Below, piece after piece: positions 12,115 through 19,894 of a DNA stretch of 47,326 nt. Numbering within the stretch: the stretch's first letter is position 1; every line of letters starts with the position of its first letter. The notes beneath the pieces are model-generated. The model was not told where the DNA came from, did not search any database, and saw nothing but the letters and a program-made list of their open reading frames with translations. The stretch lies in the NCBI GenBank assembly GCA_003693705.1, contig RBZT01000965.1, forward strand, positions 1-47,326, given 5' to 3'. The translations under genes and the position numbers were made by a program. This DNA is from Polymyxa betae (lineage: Eukaryota > Endomyxa > Phytomyxea > Plasmodiophorida > Plasmodiophoridae).

Positions 12115-12850
12115 ATGGAGACCGAAGGAGCAACGACATCGCCAAAATCTCTCCTTTACCTGGCATCGTTATGCTCGACGTTAGCCGAAGAAAGCTCAGC
12201 ACATAGCGCATTTACGAAAGTTGAAGGTTGCAAAACTTCGAAGACAGCTTTAGAAACATTATCAGGAGCGGGAACAATCTTCCAACGAACTCTTTCTAAA
12301 GTATTCTACTCGCCCTCTCCTGAAATAAGCACCTTTGCGCACACAACCAACAAATGCCAGGCAATTGATTATTTGCTTAAGATTATTGGACAGTTATAAC
12401 AATTTAGTATAGATCTGTGGAAAAGAGTTCACTAAAAACGCCCACCTGACAAGCCATTTGAGGATTCATACTGGTGAGAAACCGTTCCAATGCGGCGATT
12501 GTGGCAAGCAGTTTACTCAAAAGAGCACATTAAATCGACATTCTAGAGTTCATACAGGTATCTTTCTTTGTTCTTACCATCGTTACGTGGCTGACCTAAA
12601 TTTAGGAGAAAAACCTTTCTCTTGTGACTTATGTGGAAAAAGATTCGCTCAACAATCAACGTTGACATCGCACACAAGAACACACACTGGCGAGAGACCC
12701 TACGTTTGTTCTTCGTGCGGCAAGCGGTTTAACAAGAGTGGTCATCTATACCGTCATGCGAGAATCGTACATCGTGAAGGCTGCACAACATTATCAGGGC
12801 ATGAACCGTCTGGTATCAGTTTACAGGCCCTGACAGGCACATTCAACTGA
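12115..12850 (+). CDS. C2H2 zinc-finger protein with four fingers
   Basis: This is a probable sequence-specific DNA-binding transcription factor. The N-terminal ~82 residues are Ser/Thr-rich and unfeatured. They are followed by four classical Kruppel-type fingers, joined where linkers are visible by TGEKPF or TGERPY: KCQICGKEF...HLRIH, FQCGDCGKQF...HSRVH, FSCDLCGKRF...HTRTH and YVCSSCGKRF...HARIVH. Two introns are seen. The first, 12361-12412 (52 nt), must start with GC rather than GT to join KCQ to ICGK. The second, 12558-12605 (48 nt), is GT-AG and falls within the TGEKP linker. The tail of about 25 residues ends with TGA at 12848-12850. The ATG at 12115 is the first in frame. Target genes are unknown. 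Confidence 0.85.
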
Positions 12851-12957
12851 TCATCTGATCACTTTCTATGTATATCTCGTGTGAATTCCAAATTTATATA
12901 ATTTAAAATATCGGCTTTCAAAAATGTATTTACGTGATCTTGCCAACTACTTTAGCT

Positions 12958-13054
12958 TTATTCAAAAGCCATCAGAGGCATTGGTATTTCTTCCAGCAGA
13001 ATCTCGTCATCTTCCTTGACGAAAGAATTTGCTGGAACAACTTCGTCAACTCGA
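12958..13054 (-). CDS. possible terminal exon of a small acidic protein
   Basis: After a possible acceptor (CTGATGCAG) the minus strand reads VDEVVPANSFVKEDDEILLE and onward to MAFE with TAA at 12958-12960. The composition looks coding and acidic. A tentative first part, MPRGRWRF from an ATG near 13,164, would need introns of about 29 and 59 nt, and the first of these is unusually short. No family is recognised. The opposite strand is also open here, so this is tentative. Confidence 0.22.
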
Positions 13055-13239
13055 CTGCATCAGAAACCTCAGAAGGCCAAACAAAATTTGGTGGAAGTTT
13101 AGCTTTTAAAAACAATCGCCATCTGCCACTATCGCTTCAAAACAATTATATCTAAACCCGAGGCATAATTAAAAAAAGTATCAAATTGATATATTGTACT
13201 TGTTTTGTTTGTGCTGATATGCCTTCAACGAAAATCGTG

Positions 13240-13431
13240 TTATTTCCCAGTCTTGCCGACATTCTTTGCAGCCGCAGCTTGTGCCCGAGGAGCGAATCCA
13301 ATTTGTGCTGTTTTGGATCCTGGATTTTTAGCCCCAGCTGACTGGATTTTGGATACAGCAGCCTGGGTCATAGTTGTCGATGTTGATTTTCCGGCTCCAG
13401 AAGCACCTTTAGCTTGTCCCCCGAGTGCCAT
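13240..13431 (-). CDS. SMP-motif (seed-maturation/LEA-like) small protein 1
   Basis: A 63-residue intronless protein. After a Gly/Ala/Lys/Ser head it carries the SMP signature: MTQAAVSKIQSAGAKN, a short spacer, then GFAPRAQAAAAKN and a GK ending. SMP domains were named from plant seed-maturation (LEA) proteins and also occur in fungi and bacteria; they are small, hydrophilic and often linked to desiccation or dormancy. I place the start at the ATG 13429-13431. The frame stays open upstream to 13689 through a 36-bp tandem repeat that would add a hydrophobic extension, which is less likely to be protein. It is the first of three paralogues within 2 kb. Confidence 0.65.
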   Translation of the reverse strand: MALGGQAKGASGAGKSTSTTMTQAAVSKIQSAGAKNPGSKTAQIGFAPRAQAAAAKNVGKTGK

Positions 13432-13435
13432 GATC

Positions 13436-13543
13436 GATGAAAGGTGAAATAACAACACTGAAGAGAGTTCAGATGAAAGATGAAATAACAAAACTGAAGA
13501 GAGTTCAGATGAAAGATGAAATAACAACATCGAAGAAAATTCA
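13436..13543. repeat. three tandem 36-bp repeats upstream of SMP gene 1
   Basis: Three head-to-tail copies lie at 13436-13471, 13472-13507 and 13508-13543. The first two differ by two bases and the third is more diverged. Each begins gatgaaag and ends in ttca. The array ends four bases upstream of the SMP start codon on the coding strand, so it forms the 5' leader. Because 36 is divisible by 3, the minus frame encodes a repeated 12-residue string (ELSSVLLFHLSS) in frame with the SMP protein. Confidence 0.9.
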
Positions 13544-13689
13544 GATCTTGCGAGTAAATCGATTGAGCTCATGACAATCCATATTTGGTAGCTAGCCATT
13601 CGATCTTTGGAAATTTTGGAGTAGTAGGTCGTATGATCATGAATACCAGTCACCGGTAATGGTTCAGCAATTGTTGCATCATTCATCAT

Positions 13690-14238
13690 GTCAACGAGCG
13701 CACGAGATACTGCTCAAAGATGCCATAATTTGAGAGAGATAAAAACTCTTTTTGGGTCATCCCTTAGCTATGTAAATTGTTTAATCTGTCACTGTTGTAT
13801 TTCTGGTTGCTGAATGGGCATTTAATGGAGATTTATTCAGGATTACTGGTTACCTATTGAGGTGTTGCATCAATGTCTCGCCAAACAATTGACGAGATTT
13901 TTTTTATATCTCACGCCTTCTGCTAGCGCATGATACGAATTTGTCAATCCTTGGTACACGCCTGCAGATCGAACTACGGGCGACCAATTTTTACTCCCTA
14001 TTTCGCCTCTGTCTGACGCTGAACAGAAGCATGAGCGTAGATGCCATTTTGGTAAGGGTTAGGGTTTGGTAATATTGGCGATCATCCCCGAGGGTGCCGT
14101 CATGCAACAGGACTGATAACAAGCCGGTTATATACCTATAGTATAGTGCGTCACTGTGCCCTAATCTTTCTCCATATATTCGTTAGTGCAGCATCACCAT
14201 CTGCACCTTCGCAACGAACTTCATTGACGAATATCATC
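13690..14238. promoter_or_regulatory. intergenic between SMP genes 1 and 2, with a telobox-like motif
   Basis: No gene is recognised. At 14054-14067 lies aagggttagggttt, which matches the plant telo-box (AAACCCTAA on the other strand) found in promoters of growth-related genes. It is too short to be a telomere remnant with confidence. The two divergent SMP genes probably draw their promoters from this interval. Confidence 0.35.
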
Positions 14239-14427
14239 ATGATGTCAAGCAAGTCATCATCTGGCAGCAGCTGCCAGGCTGGAAGGAATCCACCATCTCC
14301 CATGACAGGAACCGCAGCACATCGAATTCAATCAACCGGAGATCGTAACCAAGAATCGGCGACTGCACAGACCGGATTTGCAGGACGTGCCCAAGCAGCC
14401 GCAGCCAACAATACCGGAAAGAAATAG
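14239..14427 (+). CDS. SMP-motif small protein 2
   Basis: A 62-residue protein starting MMSSKSSSGSS. Its core MTGTAAHRIQSTGDRNQ, then ATAQTGFAGRAQAAAANN and a terminal GKK, is closely similar to the other two SMP proteins in this window. I chose the ATG at 14239; the frame extends upstream to 14146, but that part looks non-coding or like a 5' leader. It is divergently oriented to SMP gene 1. Function as a stress/dormancy protectant is inferred from the family only. Confidence 0.65.
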   Translation: MMSSKSSSGSSCQAGRNPPSPMTGTAAHRIQSTGDRNQESATAQTGFAGRAQAAAANNTGKK

Positions 14428-14573
14428 TTCCCAGATAGTTAAAAATTGATTTTCTCGTTGACTTGGAATTAACAAATAAAGTAGCAACCGCATACTATTA
14501 CGCTCTGAATGCAACGTGCATATTTGCCAAATACTTGTCAGAATCGTGTTGCTGTAATTTTGATTTATTGTAG

Positions 14574-14939
14574 AATCTGTTGCAAGACCGCTTGGCCAGG
14601 ATGGTATAAGGGTGTTTATTGCCCAATGCCACTTGTTTTTCGTTGTTTTACACTGTTGAAGCAATGCTGCAAGCAGATCATTACCACTTTAAGACAGGTA
14701 GTTTTCGGTGAGACAAACGAATAAAGCAGAATCTTTTTCGTCATGTGCTCAGCATGGCCAGGTAGCAAGCGACTCAGAAAGAGCGAGCTTTTCTTGAAAT
14801 CGAATCTTCTAATCAGGAAACTTTCGAAGCCCACCGTGTGGCTGACATCGACGAGCGGCAGCAGCAGGCTAGGTCATCAAAGACGTCGTCGTTGTCTGCC
14901 GCCAACGCTGAAGCTGATCTATCAGTTACAAAACATTAA
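14574..14939 (+). CDS. unrecognised coiled-coil protein, 3' exons
   Basis: Three exons join in phase 0 through introns 14604-14661 (58 nt) and 14698-14765 (68 nt). They read NLLQDRLARM, QCCKQIITTLRQ, then QATQKERAFLEIESSNQE and onward, ending ADLSVTKH with TAA at 14937-14939. The heptad-rich, charged sequence predicts a coiled coil, as in SNARE/BLOC-type small proteins, but I cannot name a family. The first exon is not resolved; an ATG at about 14508 is a candidate. It lies between two SMP genes. Confidence 0.4.
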
Positions 14940-14956
14940 TAATTGAAAAGGTCATC

Positions 14957-15169
14957 TTACAAGCCCAAACAGCGATAATTGTGTATTTCCATTTCCAACG
15001 AATTGTCATACCTTGAACACCTTGTCATTAGTTCGAATGCTTTGCCTTCATTCTTGGCTGCTGCTGATTGAGCTAGTCCTGAAGATCCGCTCTGTGCAGA
15101 TGCAGGACGTTGGTTGCGATCGCCGGCAGATTGGATACGTGATGTATCGGTGCCAGTCGTTAAAACCAT
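14957..15169 (-). CDS. SMP-motif small protein 3
   Basis: Starts MVLTTGTDTSRIQSAGDRNQ and continues with SAQSGSSGLAQSAAAKN and GK, the same layout as SMP proteins 1 and 2. Where they stop, this one runs on for about 27 residues, or is spliced: a GTATGA donor follows TGTTCAAG, and a splice to near 14,955 would end the protein sooner. The conserved GF of the second half is replaced by GS. It converges with the coiled-coil gene. The family call is good but the 3' end is uncertain. Confidence 0.6.
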   Translation of the reverse strand: MVLTTGTDTSRIQSAGDRNQRPASAQSGSSGLAQSAAAKNEGKAFELMTRCSRYDNSLEMEIHNYRCLGL

Positions 15170-15310
15170 TTGCTGATGCTTCGTTAATAGCTGTAGTTGA
15201 ACGTGAACTGATTAGTGGCAAACTTCTTCGTTGAGAACCGTTGCAAGATAGAGAGCAGGCAGAAAACCAGCGACAGATTATGAAGATTCCGGAGTCCATT
15301 CGTTGAGGTT

Positions 15311-15675
15311 GTGATTGTACAGTATAGACATGATTGTATGTCTTCCTGCATTACAAACAAACAAGATGGGCACTACCACTCAATCTTGAATGATACGATT
15401 GGGCTATTCACAAATGTCTATCAAGTCTTACATCAGGTACGACTCGAAATAATGAGACCTGATTGTTTTGCAGCCATGCTATCATATCCCAAATAGATTA
15501 TACAGTGCGATTAGGTGGCAGATCGGAACTTGACCAATACGAGTTGACCGTGATCTACAGACCAGGCATTAAACTGATCGAAATCCTGCTTGATCTATAT
15601 CAGGAGCAGTGTACAATACAAACTCGTCTGCTAAAAGCACCGGGTATGTGCAGAATGACTCTTTGTGAGAAATAG
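15311..15675 (+). CDS. hypothetical protein, exon structure unclear
   Basis: Two overlapping interpretations look coding. One reads DGHYHSILNDTIGLFTNVYQ and continues, after introns of about 37 and 46 nt, into RPGIKLIEILLDLYQEQCT. The other keeps a single open frame IDYTVRLGGRSELDQYELTV through the second intron. Both share IQTRLLKAPG near the end, and TAG lies at 15673-15675. No domain is recognised. I list it because the frame is long for intergenic DNA and the residues look structured. Confidence 0.3.
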
Positions 15676-16082
15676 ATTATAGCATGAATCACGAAAACTC
15701 ATTAGAAAAACACTTGTAGATAAAGACCAGATTTGATAGAAATCAAAATCAGCTCCAGCCCTACAAGACAGATGATCAATATACTTTGAACAGAAGACAA
15801 AGCGATACTTGTCAGGCATGCTCCGGTATACAAATTAACAGACATCGCAACCTGTAATACTAATCAACTGAAATGATTGTAAATCGAAAACCTGAATCCT
15901 ATGACAATACAACGTTGTCATTGATGACGGCTAATTGATGTGCAACGGCTATAGATTCTATCAATTGGTCCTTCATTAATCATTCAATTGCAGTTATATT
16001 TCAGCCAGCCATGTTCTGTGCCAAAGCCAGTTTCGAATAATCTGCACTCACGATAAACTGAAAATATTTAACAGATGTATTG
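15676..16082. other. intergenic, nothing recognised
   Basis: AT-rich sequence between the hypothetical plus-strand gene and the convergent 3' end of the CG-1/bZIP gene. The minus frame 15631-15819 shows no domain. No repeat or RNA gene was seen. Confidence 0.4.
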
Positions 16083-18058
16083 CTATGCTGGCAGTGACTC
16101 AGGAGTCTTGTCGATATTTGTACTCTGAGCCTGAGATAAATCAAACATGGATAAACCTTGAGCAAGCACATCAGCGGGAAAGATATCGCGAACCCCTTTG
16201 ATCAGCTGTTGTGACCTATAATCAAGCACAGTTCGAATCAATTAAAAGCATCTTAAAGACAGTGATCAAACCTGGAGACGTATTCCTCAATTAACCTGTG
16301 TGTTTCTTTGCATTCATTCAGTATTTCATTGAACTCATTGCGAAGTCGAACAGCTTCCGATCTACTCCTGGTTAGCTCAGCGACTTGAGCAGGCTGCAGT
16401 TGAAATTGATCTTCCAAGAGCGAAGACCAGAGCGTCGACTGACGCAGCCAATCAATACCAGCTACAGCCAAAAGAAAATTACGAACCTGCTCGGGATCCA
16501 ATCCCCAAAGAGCAAATTTAGCTTGAGCTCCAGGAATCAACATAGTTCGAATAAGATTCATATCGTGAACGCTTACTAACTTCCTAGACAAAGGATGAAC
16601 AATAGGCACTGATAAAAAACTGATTCCAATTGCTGACCTGGTAATGTTTGATTCAAACCATGTATCCAATAACGTATCAAGAGAGCGGTCTCTAGGGTTC
16701 TGTAATGTCTCTCGAACATCACGAATAACTTTGGCCTCTGCAATGGTCATTCAGGAAGCATCCTTCACAAGAATACCATAACAGACCAATGACATTAATA
16801 TCACTATGCATCTCAAGCTCAGATATTTGTGCTGTTAGGCTCTCAATCGAATGCTTCAAATTATCCACATAGACCTAAACAACACTTGACGTTGAACTTT
16901 AAAAAAGTGGTGCCAGCGACCGACTTTTTTCTTATCCCTGGATGCTCTAGATAGAATGCTTTTACGGGATGACGTCGAGCATGTCAAAGCACCCTACAAT
17001 GAACTGAGCAAACAGTTCGAGATGCCACGAACAAGGAACCTTATTCGAGTCCAAACTTGCAGCGTCATCAACATTATAGGGCAGAGTTCTGGGTGTTCGA
17101 GCTCCATGACCACCGCCAATGACCTTTGTGTATCTAAATGCATAAGCTGAGAACGGCATGGGTTTGCTGGCGGCAGCGTGCATTTACTGGTCAAAGCCGG
17201 TCTGAATTGGTTCAGCAAATAAACTTCCTGGAATCATACTGCTGCTAAATAGACTGTTAATGATATATCAGCTTAATGCTCTTAAGCAACCTATGATCAA
17301 GTTTGTATTGCTGCAGATAATGAACTAGAACAATATGAGGTCGACACAGCATCCTATTATGATTGAGAACAATAACTTCAAAACCAGGTAAATAACTGAC
17401 CAGTATCCACGTCGATGAAATCCTTCACAAGTTTCGTGATGTGCATAACAACAATTGATAACATCAACACCAGCCACTTTCAGTTTCTCGTGATGCTCCT
17501 ACTTTACATCAGCTGTATTCAACCGTTATACAGAAAAAATACCAACTTTTATATTCTTGCCATCGCGTTTCTTCTTCCATTCGTGACCATCTTGTCGCCA
17601 TCTACGAACCTGTTAAGACATAAGGCGACCATGGTAACGATAATGACCGTTAGAACCTGGTTTTTGTTAAAGATCATGATATTGCCACTTGTTGGTGGTG
17701 TTGGAGCAGCTGTTGGAGAACATTTGAACCCATATTGTTGGAAATTTTCAAGAAGGTCGACCAGCTCGGTATTACGAAACCAACGCTGGCTGGCTGTTGA
17801 CCTAAACATGAAAATTACAAAGGCACCAGGCACAAAGGGGACAAGACTAATATGAGTTTATAAACCCAAATTAAAAACAATTATCTACCGAATAATATCG
17901 ATAGTGGACATGGTGAGAGGAGGGAATTTCACTGGTGCCGGATGTTGAGTGAATGTCGTTGAGGCAATTGATACGTTTGTTGTGGGAGACGGAATCGAAA
18001 TGCTCGTGGTAGCATCATGGCCTGCCGAAGGAACATTCGAACCGTTCGGCAATGCCAT
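16083..18058 (-). CDS. CG-1 domain plus bZIP transcription factor (apparent fusion)
   Basis: The N-terminus (MALPNGSNVPSAGHD and onward) is Ser/Thr/Pro-rich. It is followed by a CG-1 DNA-binding domain as in CAMTA calmodulin-binding activators: QRWFRNTELVDLLENFQQYG, TSGNIMIFNKNQ|VRRWRQDGHEWKKKRDGKNIK, HEKLKVAGVDVINCCYAHHE, RRGYWML, HIVLVHYL. No TIG, ankyrin or IQ part follows. Instead the frame runs through PGSLFAEPIQTGFD and, via a 54 nt GTAAAT...TTTAG intron (complement 17134-17187) in correct phase, into a Thr/Pro region. Next come a bZIP basic region (SSRKSILSRASRDKK), a zipper (VYVDNLKHSIESLTAQISEL) and a C-terminal helical region like those of oomycete and plant TGA bZIPs (KFALWGLDPEQVRNFLL). 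Alternatively two genes abut: TAA at 17184-17186 directly precedes an ATG. The CG-1 and bZIP calls are firm; the fusion is likely. The boundary near 17,780-17,890 is ambiguous. Confidence 0.78.
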
Positions 18059-18581
18059 AAAAATCAAGGCAGCCGAGAGATATCGTGGCCAGATGATTGG
18101 AGAAGGCTACTGGTATTGTTGCTAGATCCAAAGATTAAATAGGACTTGGATCAATGAAAAACAAATGTGAACAGATATCGGATCAGGGAGAAATGGTCAC
18201 AAAACAAGAGGGAAATTGAAGTTCGTCCCAAAATTAGAATTGCGCAGTGATTCTATTACTGCAGAATCTGTCACATTTGAGGCCATTTGTGTCCGAAAAA
18301 TGAGAATTGCGTAGTGAGTTTATTACTGCCATCTGTTGTCCCAAATCAGAATTGTCTTCTCATTCCTCCTGTCTCGTTCAGATCCGCTTTACAATCTTTA
18401 TAACAAGCAACGTTGATTCTCTGTTCCCTCAACTTCAGCGAAAAGGCCTTTCAATGCGATATTATAATTTTCGAGCTGATTTTGAAAGCTCTTTAATCAG
18501 TAAAGCAATCATTGGTACCTGATCGATTCGACCGATCGCGGTAAGAAAGTCTAGAAAGGGCATCGTCACTAGCATTGTGAG
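18059..18581. other. intergenic between divergent CG-1/bZIP and enkurin genes
   Basis: Divergent promoters are expected here. A 26-bp direct repeat (gaattgcg.agtga..tattactgc) occurs at 18237-18262 and 18304-18329 with three mismatches, 67 bp apart. It may be a duplicated regulatory element. Nothing coding is recognised. Confidence 0.45.
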
Positions 18582-19739
18582 ATGGTGCCAGTTCGGCGCG
18601 AATCTACTTTGAATTCTGGTAGTGAAGAAGTGATCTTCAGATTAATACCCGACCCTGAACCTGTCATCGTGAAACCTCCTCGTTATATCAGCAAAATGGG
18701 ATGGAAGACGCCCCCGACCGCTTCGACATTCGGACCAGCTTCCACATCACAATTGAATGTCACCAATTTGGATGGATCATTTTACGCTCCCTATCAAACT
18801 CATATCTATAAGTAATTCTGCACTTTGCATCTCAGTCTGTCTTAGTTATAAGACTGAGTTTATAGGAAACCAAAAGCTCTTTTTGGGCATGGAAATCGAA
18901 CGGTTGTGGATCCTAAGCACTTTCTCAAAAAACCCGAAAGGTTCTGTCAAGTACATCGTGCATAATATATCACTAAGATGATAAATATCAGAGCATCATC
19001 GGCTCCTGGATCGCTGCCTCAACGTTTATGTGCTCAACGGCACGATCACCAACGTAAAGTGCCAATTCCAAAGAAACACGATCGACCGATTTATGGTCTA
19101 GTTTCCAAAAAAAACTTCATCAAAGTAAAGCTCACTGGAACGTTTTGTAATTTCAAGCCTCTGAAGCCATACTAACAGGCCAATGCAATTGAAATAATGC
19201 TTTCCGAGCCAGTTAAAACGGAGAGAAGATTACCCAGTGAATATCCTGGGTATCATTCAAGCTACGGCAAGGTCTGGACAATAACCTTCAATAACGATTG
19301 CTTAAGAGTTTCACAGGTCCCTGAATATCTTCATGGTGTTAAGCGCGAGATCGCCATTGAATACGAATATCTTGACAAATTGAAATCCAGAGACAAAGTG
19401 AAACCTTCCAAAGAAGTGAGTCGTTTTCGCATCAAGTTTCAATTTGATTAAGAACCATTTAGGAACAACTAATACCATTAAATGAAGAAGAACGCTTAGC
19501 CCTGCTGAATTCACTAAAATCTAAATGGAGTACGTTTTAGCGATTCGTTGCTTTCTGTTGATTGACGTTTGGTGCTTACAGATGACATTCAGCATCAGTA
19601 TCAAGGTATCACTCACCATGTTATACTAGATACCATTGGGCAAGTTAGAAAGAAAGAGAAGTATGAACGCGATTTGACCAGGCTTGAGGCCGATATTGAA
19701 ACTTTATCGAAGCAAAACGTTCTTGTTCGAACATCTTGA
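18582..19739 (+). CDS. ENKUR: enkurin (cilium/flagellum protein)
   Basis: Enkurin is an axonemal protein of cilia and sperm flagella (a microtubule-associated adaptor, reported to bind TRPC channels and calmodulin in animals). The N-terminal part has a Pro-rich SH3-ligand-like stretch (PDPEPVIVKPPRY) and KKPKALFGHGNR. The conserved part follows: DRPIYGLVSKKNFIK, a 54 nt intron, ANAIEIMLSEPVK, YGK|VPEYLHGVKREIAIEYEY, LNEEERLALLNSLKSKW, then DIQHQYQ and LDTIGQVRKKEKYERDL, ending LSKQNVLVRTS. All joins use ~50 nt GT-AG introns and preserve phase. The length (~265 aa) matches the family. The gene is complete and implies that the organism makes a flagellum. Confidence 0.88.
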
Positions 19740-19894
19740 GGCAATGAACAGCATTGGATCGGCCGATTTTGACTCTTTGAAAGAAGCTATAAAGATATTC
19801 TGTTTCATTAGGCACCGATCAATCACCCCATTGACGTAGATATTTTTCATTTAATCATCCAATGGTTATCAGATGCTGTTAGAGAATTTCCATT

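Noticed and set aside
14054..14067. Interstitial telomere
   Set aside because: Only about two repeat units are present, too few to call.
16962..17218. ATG at 17181-17183 as the start of an independent bZIP gene
   Set aside because: Possible, but zero intergenic distance and an in-phase 54 nt intron that removes both the TAA and this ATG favour a single CG-1-bZIP gene; kept as an alternative.
17549..17833. Minus-strand protein with two apparent transmembrane helices
   Set aside because: The hydrophobic stretches are translated or probable introns; splicing gives an uninterrupted CG-1 domain.
17415..17855. Long plus-strand hydrophobic frame
   Set aside because: It is antisense to the CG-1 coding exons and has no domain.
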